Shown here one piece after another: positions 32,653 through 45,286 of a stretch of 64,000 nt of DNA (position 1 is its first letter; each line of letters begins with the position of its first letter). Source of the DNA: Bugula neritina (lineage: Eukaryota; Bryozoa; Gymnolaemata; Cheilostomatida; Bugulidae); NCBI GenBank assembly GCA_964035545.1, contig OZ037772.1, positions 12,031,818-12,095,817 of the forward strand, given 5' to 3'. A program made the position numbers and the translations under genes. Below the pieces are notes generated by a model that did no database searches, was not told the origin of the DNA, and saw nothing but the letters and a program-made list of their open reading frames with translations.

Positions 32653-34020
32653 GTTGTCCAACTCCTTAATACAGAGGTTACAAGGTAAAGTGCTGCTTTC
32701 TCCTGTATTCTTTGACACTCACTCGCTCTAACCACTCTAACTCCACAAGTGAAACTCAACTTGTGGTGCAACTCGAATTGACACAAATAACCTTTTTTCA
32801 ACTTTTATGACCGAATCATCGTCATTCGTAAATGTAAACACTGAATCATCTAAGCCTGGCTGTATTTAGTATTTACTACTCATTGTTATTTTGATCTAAA
32901 TTCCGGTGCAGCCAACCATGTCTTCAGTAACCCAGTTATAGTGAATGTAATTATAATCAATTATATCTAACATGTCACTGTGAAATGATCCTCTCCTACC
33001 CTTGATGTCATTCAACTTCATACACGTATTGTCCACGCTCAATCATGCATGATATAGCTTCTATATTTACAGCAGAAGTGTAGGATTTTATAATGGTCCG
33101 CCCACAATGACTTGCAGTCTAACCACAGAAAATGGGCAATTGGAATAAATTATTTTGTGTTCAGAAACATAATACATGATATATTAGTATTGTGAAGATG
33201 CTATGCTAAACTTAAACGCACTGTACAGTCATCTGGAAAATAATTTAAGAATAAAAATGGCATTTTTGAGAAGCCATGTGGTTATCAGCACAAAAGGGTT
33301 TTATTCACTCTATAAAGCTATAGTCTGCTGTAAATTAAATTTGCATTCAAATACTATTATACAATAATGAGATATGCCTGGCATATTCAAGCTTATATAC
33401 CAAATGAATGCAATATCACAGTTAGCTCTTACTATATGGAGATTTAAAGGAGTGAGAATCTGGTACATACTAGTAGCCCATGTGGCAACACAAATCTTTA
33501 TTTTTATGCAAAGAAATAACAATAATAAATGTACCTTTAAATCCTCATCACGCACTGCGCAGTCAACCAATATCCTCTATTGGCTCCTCCCCTTTTTATG
33601 GTCAGCTATAGACTTCTATAGAAATGTCTCTATTCCTGTTTTATACTTATGGATAGTATTATAGTGTATTAAATTTCATTTAATATAATAAAAGTTAAAT
33701 GATAATATTACCATATGTAGTTATATGTTACCTTCTACCATATAGTCATATAAAATAACCCATGGTCATGCATAAAATATTGCTCCAGAATCATAGAATA
33801 TCATTTTATATAGTCATATATATAGGTTGTATGGTTAACAGGGGCTGTAGCTGAAAGAACTTAAATTGTTCTTAGCTCATAGCAACACACAACCCCTTAC
33901 CCCTCTCCCCCTTCAACCCCTTCCCCTCAAACCCTTCCCCTCAAACCCTCTCCCCCTTCCTCTTCAATCCTCTTCCCCCAACCTCTTCCCCCTCAACCCT
34001 CTCCCCTCAATCCCCCCCCC
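32653..34020. other. Spacer upstream of the - strand receptor gene
   Basis: No gene is recognised. Around 33555-33600 is a small CG-containing island with CCAAT (33568-33572), ATTGG (33579-33583) and CTCCTCCCC, about 0.9 kb upstream of the receptor start. It is a plausible promoter but unproven. 33890-34020 is a C-rich CCCCTTCAACCC low-complexity tract. Confidence 0.4.
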
Positions 34021-34289
34021 TTTAATTTTGTAATTAAGTTATCGATAAATCATGATAAGAATAATAACTTACAAATAGAATTGGAAAAGCAACTCATGTG
34101 CCAGTAATACACAAGAAGACAACTCCATGAGTGTACAACTGTTGTATATTATTTGAATGTTCCATAAATATTAATTCTTGTAACATGGGAGTTCATTGCA
34201 AATGCTGCCCATGACACAGGTGATGCTATATAGGCAGCATGCTGCCTAAAAGTTTTATGGAATAGTTTATATCCTTCATTTAAAAAGTT

Positions 34290-34500
34290 GGATTGGGGTT
34301 TGCAATTTTACCTACAGTATATTATGCCTGTGTGTGCATAGTTTTACCTGCAGTATATACCTGTGTATGCACAATTTTACCTACAGTATATACCTGTGTA
34401 TGCACGATTTTACCTGCAGTATATATACCTGTGTATGAACAGCTTTACCTGCAGTATACTATATATATGTATGCACAGTTTTACCTGCAGTATATAGTCT
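34290..34500. repeat. Minisatellite with TTTTACCTGCAGTATATACC core
   Basis: Five to six imperfect copies of a unit of about 32 bp, each with ACCTGCAGTATATA and GTGTATGCAC. Apparent ORFs through it are repeat artefacts. Confidence 0.85.
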
Positions 34501-34510
34501 ATCTTACGTA

Positions 34511-35675
34511 GCTTGAAATGCTGATGCTAATCCCTTTCTTGGTCACTCGTATTGAAATATGCTGTGCTGTGCAGCCAATAAATCGCATAGAATTGTGTTG
34601 AAGCTGTTGAAAGGCATAATAATCAGACTATTATTATAATGTATTGTTTGTCCAGTAATTTGCTCCACATGTGCGATGATGACTTGGAGATATATGCGTT
34701 GCAAAGCTGGGCTCAAGAAAGGCTATTGAAAGCGCCCCATTCTTTGACCTATTGATGTTTGTTTAAATCCACAGGAGTGTATAAACAGAAACGACTAGGT
34801 GGGGTTAGCTCGTTATTCTGAAGGATATGAAAAAGTCCACAAAAAGCCCGAAACAATGTAGGCATGCTGCACCCAAGCAATACAATGGGTGCTAGCACTC
34901 TACATTTACAAGTAAAATGCTTTAAATTCATGTTGTACTAAGAAACAAGCGCTATTGAATTATTTGTAGACTTTTTGCCAAAATTTAAAAGTAATATTTG
35001 AATAATTTTTAATCGAAACAAAATATAGAGCTTTCATAAATTAGTCATAAAAATTTTGAAACTTTTATGAATCTAGTTGGTATGTAATTTTATGACCCCT
35101 TTGTGTGGATTTATATCCACTCCTATCTGTCAACCGTTTGATTAGTTACTGAGCTTAATATATAAATAGTTTCACATTATTATGACTGAAGTACGAAGTC
35201 TATCAAGCTAATCTACTCTGCACCACCAAACCACTGTACTAGCACCAGGTGAGTGGGCTACTTGCAGTCTTTTTGATTAGTTTAGTTTGATTCAATAACT
35301 AGAAACCTAAAGGCAGGCTCTACATTATTATTAATTTTATAGGTTTACTGAATAATATCATTATCAACTGTTGTTTACTAATTAATTTAGTTTGATAACT
35401 ATTAAGTATATAGCAGTATAGACTGTAACAGTGCTTAAATTATTATCTTAGTAACTCTACAATTAAGCTGTAAAAAACTCTCACTATATGTTTTCACTGC
35501 AACACATAACAGCTGCGTTAGTTTGCTGAAACTTGTAATTTTTCTCTTTACATCTAAAGCTGCCCTTTGTTTGTCTTATAGTCTTGTTAACAGGTTGCTA
35601 TAGTAACTAGCACAGTACCAGCTGGTACACTGTGTGGTTAGAATGCAATATTTTAACTTGACTTGGGGGACGGAG
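34511..35675. other. Spacer without recognised features
   Basis: AT-rich single-copy sequence; no ORF with homology, RNA gene or repeat is recognised. Confidence 0.4.
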
Positions 35676-35965
35676 CAATATTCCGAAGGCCCATTGCTCC
35701 GAAGGTCCATTAGTCCGAAAACTAGTAGACACAGGATGTTGCAGTCCCATTTGAGGCAGATGCTTTTGGGTCATAAAGTAATCTTAGGTTAAACAGTCAC
35801 AAGTAGGCAACACGCATGCCACCCACAGAGCAATAATATAGCTAGAACTTAAACTAAATTGTGAGTGAAATTTATGATATTCTCAGTGAGGATGCCCTTA
35901 ACTATCCTGTGTCTACTAATTTTTGGACTAATGAACCTTCGGAACAATGGACCTTGAGAATATTG
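35676..35965. mobile_element. MITE with inverted ends built from CCGAAGGTCCATT motifs
   Basis: The left arm (CAATATTCCGAAGG, ATTAGTCCGAAAAC, TAGTAGACACAGGAT) is mirrored on the right by ATCCTGTGTCTACTA, GGACTAATGAACC and GAGAATATTG. The arms are about 70 bp with roughly 90 percent identity by eye. The centre is unique and non-coding. No clear target duplication is seen, so the outer limits are approximate. Confidence 0.75.
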
Positions 35966-36059
35966 ACTAATCACCACAATTGTAAAATTATCACATAGCA
36001 TAGTTATTTCAAGTTGTAAAAACAACACAACGTAATGAATATCCAACAGCGTTGCGTTT

Positions 36060-36260
36060 AGCATAACGTTCCACTCAAATAGGTTATCGCATCGCTTGAT
36101 TCCGGGCTACGCGACGACTGCTAGTTTTCAATTCATTAATTAAATAGCAGCACGCCCTCGCCCATTGGCTGTGGCTTTACGCTTTGGCAGCCCGGATGTT
36201 CAGTGCAGACGTTGAACCCACAGCTAGTAGAATAGTAGCGCGCTAGCAATGCAAGTTCCA
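36060..36260. promoter_or_regulatory. CG-richer island, candidate promoter of the P450 gene
   Basis: Against the AT-rich surroundings this stretch holds many CG dinucleotides, a GCCCATTGGCTGTGG element (reverse CCAAT box) and GCGCGC. It lies about 1 kb upstream of the P450 start. No TATA box or start site can be assigned, and a 5' UTR intron would be needed. Confidence 0.3.
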
Positions 36261-36299
36261 TCGCATCAATAACAATCAATTTTAATGATAAAGTTAACA

Positions 36300-37200
36300 A
36301 AATATAAATGAATTTGAATTTAAATTAACTTAAAGAGGTACAGGTTAGTTTTGTTTTTTCAGTATTTGTAATAGTTTAAAGCTTTTCTTAAGTATTTCTA
36401 TCTATTTCAAATTAGTAATACATATTTGGTTTACTTAACATGTTTAGGAGTTTAACAAGTTTGGAATGCCAGTGTTCGGTGTATAATAGAATTCATGGCT
36501 ATGTATTTACTTTATAATAGATTTCTCATGAAATTACGAATTCTTAAGGCAGGTTTTCTAGTTATTGATCAGTTTGTCACAGGATAGTACCCTAATTTGT
36601 AGCTTAAAGTTTTACTTTTACTCATAACAGTATTTGACTGCAACTACTAATTTAAGTCAACTTTGAATACAAGTTTATATCTTTGTTTATGTGATACATG
36701 CATCATTACTTGTTTTAACTGATACAATCACTTGACTTTGTCTATGGCAGTTATCAAATTCAATGTCATTTTTACTATAAACTTTAATATTTTTAGTAAA
36801 CCTACAATGTAGTTTCCTAGAGTCAAACTCACCCTAGCTAGCCACTAAAAGAAGGCAATAGGTGATTAATCCAAAATCTGTATATAGGGTATATGTTTGA
36901 ATACTTTACAAGATCATAAATAATTTTTTGTCGGTTTTATTTTAAAAACCTATTATAATTGCACATATTAACCTACTTTTACAGTTTCTTACGGCAGTTG
37001 GAATAAGTAAAAATAAAGTTACTAACACCAACACCAGTACAACTCCTTTATAGTTAGTGGAGACGCTACAACAATCACCCTTGACTTGAGCTCAAACTGT
37101 GGCAGCAACTTTTATATTCTGAATGCAGTGTAAACGGCTTTGGTTTTGAGATAGAATTTAAGGATGGCAACTGCAAATCCTATTTAAAGAAAACCAACTA
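36300..37200. other. AT-rich sequence upstream of the P450 gene
   Basis: No recognised features. It may contain a 5' UTR intron of the P450 gene; an acceptor-like TTGCTTTTTGTAG ends at 37224, about 30 bp before the start codon. Confidence 0.35.
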
Positions 37201-37252
37201 AAGCATTTAATATTGCTTTTTGTAGATTAGTTGTTTGATACGAGAGAGAAGG

Positions 37253-40200
37253 ATGATTGAGCAGCTTCTGAAGACGCTTGGCTCTGAATGGCTGACAATA
37301 TTTCTGTCAGCTAGTTTCTGCCTGACTCTATACTTCTGGTGGTCTTCCTCCAGCCCTGGCAAACTTCCTCCTGGACCTACAGGACTTCCCTTCCTTGGCA
37401 TCTTGCCAGAATTTGGTAAGCTGACTGACTACCTGGTAACGCGTGTGAAAATGGCTTTATTTTATATTCCTCTTAGCTGTAGGTATATGTTTTGATAACA
37501 AAATATCATTTCTTCTAAATTAAAAGCTACAGCTTACGGCCATGCAGTATTGGTGTTCAAATAATTGTTGTTTGAGAAGTTGTCAGTCTTGTAAGAAATG
37601 TTTTTGAAATAAACAGCCAATGCAAAATTTGGAAACTAATCAAAGCAAAATTGGTAAAGTTGTATTAGCATTTGTGACCCTAAGAAGTTCCATTCAATGC
37701 GATCTGAAGTCAATATTCAACAACTATGTTGAAAATTGAATTGAATTAAAAGCTTTAGGCATCTGCTCACCAAGTTGCTACATACACAGTCTGTTCAAGA
37801 TGTTTGTGTGAACTTATAGTGAGAAAAGCCAAATCAGGGGCTCTGGTAGAGTTCTGTATGGACATGAACAGGAAGTATGGACGCATCGTGATGTTCAAAT
37901 CCGGTGTCCAGAACCTTGTGTGGCTCGGGGACGGCAAACTGGTGACCAAACTGTTCAACAGCGAGGAGTTTGCTTTGCGGCCAATTAACACTCTTCCTGT
38001 GCTAAAAATTATCGGAGGCGGATCTCCAAAAGGTATGTTTATAATATATTACCTACACAGTGGCAGCTCTTACCTACACAGTTGCAGCTCTTCACTTAGC
38101 CCTCGTTCTAGCAGAACTTTGCAGCATGAAAAGTTGTTTGACTTTATAGTAATACAATAATGTCAAAACCAAAGTTTTAAGCAAAAAAACTATATTTCTG
38201 CTCATCACAGCTTGTATCTGACCTGATATTGTAAAGAGACAACCGTCTCAGCCCTATTTTCGTAGATCATGTCGCAAGTAGCCTATAGTATTAGTTTATG
38301 AGAGTATCAGGTGGAGATGACTGACTGCGTGTCATGGTTACAATATTCATGGTATTATACCTCTGAGGGTGTGACTTTGTATTTTAGCAAAGTTTCCAGC
38401 GAGTATCTGGTGTCATTGGTGAGGCAGTTTTGGTAACTTTCAGTCAGTTAAACAGGCAATCACTTTTTGTGCATCTGTACAGCACAAAATTTCTTTCTGA
38501 AATCATAGTCTATTCTTGAATGCTTGTATAACCAAGCTAGTTTAGCAGAGGTATTGGTCTACTGCTGAAAGTCACCATGCTTTGCGGCTCATTCCAAGCA
38601 TGATATGGGACTACCAATCGACATGTTCTGTATAGTTGAACAATGTAACTGATTGATAGGAAGATGTCTAGTGCCAAGTCTGCGGTTGTACTGTAGACAG
38701 AGTATTACACTATGGAGTCCCCTTAGTACAAACTATTGTCTATCAAGTGGCCCTTCAATGCAGACTAATGAACTTTATGGTTATAAATAGCAGCCAATCA
38801 GATTAGCTGACACATATTAAGACTATATAGGCTGTTAGAACAAATCCCATTTGATGATTTCGTAAAGTAATTGGTTTTGCAACCTGTATAACTTTCAAGT
38901 CATGTTTGTCAGCGAAGTCTGGGGGTCAACCAGTGGCCTCCTAAAGAGGTACCTAGGTGCAGTAAAGGAGAAATTGGAAAAGCCTGTGTTTTAAAAGAAA
39001 AAGATAGAAAAAGAAGTTATGTGAGAATCTCAACCAATGCCCTCACCAAGATTTATAAAGAGCTTGGCTAATCTACTCCATTACTGCACCTACAAACCCT
39101 TAACATTATAATGCTCACAGAGATTTCCAACTACTTGGATGGTCGACTTGCAGCACCACACTTCATATAGGACATCGTTTTCATTTCTATTTGCATTACA
39201 CTGCAGATAAGAGATAAATGTGTCTACAGAGGAGGCAAAATGCAGAACAGAGTTAAGTATACCGCATACATTACTGTGATTTGTTATTGTGAAATGTTAT
39301 TGTCAATTGTAGGCATCATCTTCACTAATGGAGAGAACAACAAGGAGATGAGAAAGTTTGCCCTCATGTCCTTCAGGGACTTTGGCGTGGGAAAGAAGAG
39401 TATAGACGAGATGGTGCAGACTGAAGCCTCCATCCTGTGTGACTACCTCATCAGAGAGTGTGAGAAGGGAGATGGTCTGGTGTCTAACATTAAGCTCACC
39501 ATACAGTATGCCACAGCCAATGTAATTCACCATATCATATTTGGTTACAGGTGAGTGTGACACACTTAGGTGTGTGCTGGCATATTTATGTGAGTTTGAC
39601 ACATACATACAAATGAATGTTGACACACGCAAACATGCTGGTAAGTGTGACACATAGTTGCAAGTAAATGTTACACATGCATACAGGTGAGTGTTGACAC
39701 ATACATACAGGTGAGTGTTGACACATACATACAGGTGAGTGTTGACACATACATACATATATGTGAGTGTTGACACATACATACAGGTGAGTGTTGAGAC
39801 ATGCATACAGGTGAGTGTTGACACATACATACAGGTGAGTGTTGACACATACATACAGGTGAGTGTTGACACATACTGATAGAAGGAGACATGACTGGGT
39901 AAAGGTGAAGCTGGGGAAATGGAAGAGTTAACTTATTCGAAAGATTTTCTCGCAAATATTCAGCAAGCAAGAAAAGTTTTTTTCAGCATTCTGTGTTTCA
40001 CAGAGTTTTTCATCTTGTACGAGTAATATTGGCTATAAACTAACTTAGTGGAGCTATGGCTAGTTTTTAGTTTAAGTTTTAAACTTTAAATAAGTTTTAA
40101 GTCGGTAAACATGTTAATACATTTCAGTGTAGCAGTGATTAGGTGATTCCTAGCAACAAAAAGCAGTTTTTATAGATTGTGCCAAAAATGTTCAAATATA

Positions 40201-43200
40201 CAATTATGCTGGTAGAAACTGAATAGGTTGTTATAAGAACTAATTGTTATTATTGCTTTATATTAGTAAAGTATAATTGGACTTCTTTTCTGTTTTCAGG
40301 TGGGATTATGATAATCCAAAATGGCAGCGACTTGTGAAACGGCTTTATGACTTTTTTGCCATAAATCTAATAGCTATGCCTGAGAACTTCATACCAGCCT
40401 TGAAGTACGTCCCTCCTTTGAACCATCTTATTTCTAGAAACCAGGTAATGCAGCATATGCAGTTGAACTAAAATAAATATTGGCAAAGCTTATCATCTAT
40501 ATGCAATATTATATTTATTATTGAACAACTGATTAAATAGTTTCTGTTTTATCAATTTTCTATAAGAAAGACACCTTCCTTCGCTAACCAAAGTTGATTA
40601 AAGAATGTAACCTAATGTACTTTGTCACTGCAACTATGCAAAACCTAATATCGGTACGATAATTATAATGGGAATCACTATTATTACGTTTAAGTTCTTC
40701 TGTTTTGTTACCAGGACAAGACATTACGCGAAGTCACTACTGCTATAGAAGAGTACGTTTCCTCCCAAATCGAAGAGCACAGAAGCAGCTACTGTGAGGG
40801 AGAAATAAGAGACTTTGTAGATCTCTACATTAAATACGAGCAGGAGCACAAGGAGTTCTACACAAGTATGTGAAGAGATCTTTGCTTGTCGTGTATCAGT
40901 TAAGAACTTTACTCACTGCTGGTAGTTGTCCTACCTTGAGTCGAGTTTTACGTGAAGTAATTTGTAGAATTGGTTCACTTGTTGATGAACAAAATGGGAT
41001 TGTAAAACTTTTCTAGTAAACATAATATACAGTTGGCAATGTTCATTTTCCACACCCATACTAAGTCACAATGTGACTTGTCTCAAATTCAACTCAAATT
41101 TTATCCGTTTGTAAACTTGCACCCACTTGCCTGACAAAATCTAAGCTCACCTATTTGTGAGCCTGAAGCAGTATAGTGTAAAAAATCTAACGAATTATAT
41201 TCAAACCCTCAAGTTACTTCTTAATCATTGCACTTCTTCAAGTTACGAATGCAAATGCAGCCATTTTATATCATGTATCATTATTGGGCTTTAAAAAAGA
41301 ACCGAATATAATAATATGTTGCTTTGCAGAAAATAATTATCTTATAAAGGTTTTGCATTGTGCTGTACAATATTGTATAGTATGTTTCAAGTATGTTCGA
41401 ATTATCAGCAATAATAAGCATTGCTTCAACATTTATGAGTAATAGCTGTAGGGAGTCAAATATCTTATATGTAACTTGCTGGTGTAAACTTAGACATGGT
41501 TCTTTACATCTGCTATGGTAGAGATTGGGGTACCCTGCGGACCCCCTCACTTTAGACACTATGTTAGGAATTGAAGATTCTACAATATTTTTTTATTTTT
41601 GCTGTCTTACGCAATACCAGAGTAACTTTTGCATCAAGCTATCCACTTTTTCTATTGCAGAGGAAAACATTTTCCAAGTAATTTTGGACTTATTTCGGGC
41701 AGGATCTGATACCACCGCAACCTCTATTTCTTGGGCCACACTCTATTTGGTGAAATTTCCAGATATTCAAGAGGCGCTGAGGGAGGAGATCGATAAGGTT
41801 TCTTTTTACACTAATAATATAAATATGTTTAATATTTGATATTGTGTAATAATATAGTTATTCATAATAACACTTTTTACATTTGAAACTAGTAATGATA
41901 TTAGATGTACACACACACCACAGACAACACACACCACAGACAACACACGCACGCACACACACGCGGAGGCACACACACCACAGACAACACACGCACACAC
42001 ACACACGCGCGCGCGGAGGCACACACACGCACGCACACACACAGCACACACCCTTGCACTTAACCAAGTTACCTCTAACTGCTCAATCATAGTTTAGCAT
42101 ACAACCTGCGCTATACATTTATACTCTACAATCTACTATACATCAGTATGTTTCATTGTTAGGTTATTGGAAGTCGGCCATATGTAAAAGAAGACAAACC
42201 TAAACTGATAAAGACGAGCGCTTTTGTCAATGAGGTTCATCGACATGTGTCAGTCGGTGAGAGAATGTTTATGTTATTATCAATATAACATTTATATATC
42301 AGAATATCATATGAGTAACAATATATAATATTAATAGAATTTCATCTAAAAGATGTGTCAAAGTCAGTCACATCTTAATTGAAATATACTTCAGAATTGA
42401 AGGTGGATGTTTATTGGATTATGTCTTTCTGTTTCAGCTCCCCTCGCACCACCACACACAGTGGACAAGCCCACCCAGGTTGAAGGCTACACAATTCCAC
42501 CCAACGCCCTGGTTCAACCAAACCTCTACTTTATACACCATGATGATCAGTACTGGACGAATCCTGACCAGTTTGACATCAACCGGTGGATAGGAGAGGA
42601 CGGGGAACTCCTCAAACACGAGGGTCATTTCATGCCCTTCTCTATTGGTAAGGAGCACGCTGCAGAACGCCATAATAATAATATTTTAAAGCACTTGTAA
42701 CTACAATACAGTGAATATCCCATGCAGTATAATTACTATACTGGATGGGATATTCACTGTAATTTCAATTGCTATGAAATTGTTTTATTGTTTACTGTAA
42801 TTATTATTTTGCTAATTGCTGAAAAAATAAGCAAATTGAAAATTTTCTGCCACTGTTATGCAAGTCTGTAAGGTCTAATTTGTAAGCAACAAAATTAATT
42901 TAATAAACATTTATCTATGAAAACTTCCTTTCTGCAAATTCACAGGAAGAAGACAACTTCTATAAGTTAAACTCTTTAATATTTAGCTAAATTTTAATTA
43001 AAAAAACAGAAGCATTTTTTTACTAAATATGAATTTTTAGTTAAAATCTTCATCATGCTGCTAATATTTAATACATTTTAAGTATCATACACTGCATATT
43101 ATAAAGTATTTACTAGATTCTCTTTCATTTTTACCTCCACAGGCAAGAGAGTGTGTCCCGGCAGACAGATCGCTAATGTGGAGTTTTTCACTCTTCTTAT

Positions 43201-43321
43201 TGAAATGCTTCAGAAGGTGAAATTAGAAAAAACTTCAGACTTTGAAGAGTTAGATGTCATGGCAAATCAAGGGATACTTAGAACACCCCCAAACTTCACC
43301 TTCAAAGTCTCTGTTAGATAA
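37253..43321 (+). CDS. Cytochrome P450, CYP2-clan-like, complete
   Basis: Nine exons: 37253-37415, 37790-38032, 39313-39550, 40300-40444, 40715-40865, 41661-41797, 42163-42256, 42438-42647, 43143-43321; phases 1,1,2,0,1,0,1,1; 519 aa, the usual length. Residues 13-30 are an N-terminal membrane anchor, followed by the hinge LPPGPTGLPFLG. GIIFTNGE with RKFALMSFRDFG is the C-helix region typical of CYP2. The I-helix is FRAGSDTT (326-332), the K-helix ExxR is Glu383/Arg386, and the haem loop is FSIGKRVCPG with Cys465 as axial ligand. All catalytic signatures are present, so it should be an endoplasmic-reticulum monooxygenase working with P450 reductase. The substrate cannot be told. The frame is open upstream to a TTG at 37235, but ATG 37253 is the natural start. 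The acceptor of exon 2 (TACATACACAG) is weak. Confidence 0.9.
38954..39092. repeat. Short inverted-repeat pair in P450 intron 2
   Basis: TAGGTGCAGTAAAGGAG (38954-38970) and CTCCATTACTGCACCTA (39076-39092) are reverse complements with one mismatch, about 105 bp apart. This may be a small MITE remnant; no target duplication was found. Confidence 0.5.
39551..39872. repeat. 24-bp minisatellite made of splice-donor sequence
   Basis: Directly after the P450 exon-3 donor (CAG/GTGAGTG), the motif CAGGTGAGTG recurs seven times in a 24-bp unit (CAGGTGAGTGTTGACACATA then CATA), after several diverged copies. The array evidently grew from the real donor site. Confidence 0.9.
41910..42050. repeat. AC-rich microsatellite
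   Basis: CACACACC/ACAGACAACACA and GCGGAGGCACACACA units in the intron between P450 exons 6 and 7. Confidence 0.9.
42707..42761. repeat. Short near-perfect hairpin in the last P450 intron
   Basis: ACAGTGAATATCCCAT pairs with ATGGGATATTCACTGT, and CAGTATA pairs with TATACTG, leaving a loop of about 5 bases. It is about 55 bp in all. This could be a tiny MITE relic or a hairpin RNA. Confidence 0.7.
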
Positions 43322-43579
43322 ACAACTATAGTTTGTTGATAACTCAATGTGATAAAATTTTCTGCTGCAGCATGCAGTCAGAAATAGCTGACACTTTAAG
43401 ACACTAAGTATTCCAAGTACTGCAAGTACTTAAGTTACTTAAAATATTTCAAGTCCTCAGAATATCTCAAATACTTTTATTACTTGAGGCTGGTAAATTA
43501 CTATTATATATATATACAGCAGCTTATAATTTTGTAAGTATGGATTATTCACTAAATTATTTGCTAGTTTCTTACTCCT

Positions 43580-43589
43580 AATAAATAAA
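43580..43589 (+). promoter_or_regulatory. Polyadenylation signal of the P450 gene
   Basis: Overlapping AATAAATAAA about 260 bp after the stop codon. Confidence 0.6.
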
Positions 43590-43842
43590 ATATGGGTTTT
43601 AAAAAAGCTCTTCATGAGCAGATAAATCCTATTTTAGTTGCCAATGAGTACATATAAATGTGACCTCACAAACCAATGGCTCTCAGTCAATACTGCTTGC
43701 ACTTATACAGTAACACACCAATAAACCCACTTGGGATTAAGAGTCACCATCCCTGTCATAACACCTGATGTTTAAGGACTTTTTTACTATTTTAGAGGAA
43801 TTGTGCATGAATGCCCTTCTTTATGTCACCAATAGTCTTTAC

Positions 43843-43940
43843 CTAGAATGCTCTAACTCCTAGACCAGGTCGTACATCAATTAAACTACTGACCCGTGTT
43901 TAATAAGTCAGTGCTTTAGCCCCTAGACCAGGCTGTACGT
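43843..43940 (-). mobile_element. tRNA-derived SINE head fragments
   Basis: On the - strand CCTGGTCTAGGAGTTAGAGC, and a second copy CCTGGTCTAGGGGCTAAAGC, match the A-box region of tRNA-derived SINEs (TGGTCTAGTGGTTAGAGC type). No intact tRNA fold or B box is seen. Confidence 0.45.
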
Positions 43941-45286
43941 CAATGTACGTGATTACATATATGATGTATTCCTTAAGAGATATATGTGTGTATAGCTTTC
44001 AGGTATAATCTATTTCTAGCTCGTCATAAATTGTATATTAAAATATTAACTTAATTCAACTATTGTTAAAGAATTATATAGACTTTATCCGTCAGAGATT
44101 ACCGGTTGTTGAGCATTGTTATGTTATCTAGATGGGTTAAACCGACATAACTAGATAACTTTGTGGACATTTTGATCATTTTAAATTCAGGTTTGAGCAC
44201 GGCTGCAGCAATCGTTATGTCCTGAGTTAGATTCTTAACAGAGCATTACAAGTTAGAAGCAATAATAACCTAAATACCCAACACAATATTTTGATGGGAT
44301 AGTCTGGGGGGAGTATTGTAGGCTCACAAGGTTGAGTTTAAAGTGCTGATAAAAAAAAACTTTTTTGTATGAAAGTCTAATTTGATCATACAGGGCTCTC
44401 CAATAAGATACCTTGGCTATAAAAGTCTTAATAGTTTGACATATAAAACACAAAATTTGTTTGTTTAAAAAAGGCATAAAAACGTCAGCACCAGCTATTA
44501 TAGAGAAATTAAAGGAAGTCATGTATTAAAAAATGGTGGTAAAAAGAATAAATATTCAAAACTCGAGTTATAATATCAATGTGCGTGTTGCATTATCTTA
44601 AAGATGGCTAAATCCTATGTAAACCAAATCAATGAATTAAAAAGTAAGTATGTTGTAATATATTTCCATTCTTTTCTCAGCTCAGCTGTAATGAGAGAAT
44701 CACTGCATGGAGTCTACATTCTTATAGTCTACATGCATGCGATTGAGATACGAGATAATATTAAGAAACAAAATTATTTACAGCAATAGTTATTTAGCAA
44801 AAAATTAGGCAATCATTTTTGCTTTCTACAATTACTATAAAAATCTTACATCTTACAGGTATTGTTTTGTGTTATAGGCAGTATAGCTAGTAGATAAATG
44901 ACATGGCCTGAGCCAGATGTAACCTGCAATATCATTGGATATGCCTCATCATGTCATAACCTCTCTCAAACATTGTGCCCCAGAGGTCTAGCATATGCTA
45001 AACTCTTGTCATTCTCTGAAAATAATCGTGATAAACAAGGAAATGGAGCATGCTAACATAGTATTTGATTAGATAGACTGTGAATCATCAAACAGCTATG
45101 CTGTAGAATCCCAGCTACCAGTATGTAGCATAGAATGTTATCTATGGTTTTTGCAGCAAAAGTTAATTTGGTGAATCACATGAATGGTTGGGAGTGACAG
45201 CCTGAATAGGATATTCATTCTATCTCTGCTACTGCTACTAACTGCTGCATTCAGTATTTAGCTCACTCAGCCCATGTACAGCAAGG

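Larger units (their letters stand above)
43322..45286. other. Spacer between P450 and the receptor cluster
   Basis: No gene. It contains two tRNA-like SINE head fragments near 43.85-43.94 kb. From about 44.6 kb onward, sequence recurs upstream of each cluster member (AGAGAATCACTGCAT at about 44.69 and 50.99 kb), marking the left edge of the duplicated unit. Confidence 0.5.

Noticed and set aside
39303-39970. Antisense ORFs with repeated STLTCMYV or CQHSPVCM
   Set aside because: Products of the 24-bp minisatellite and of the strand opposite P450 exon 3.
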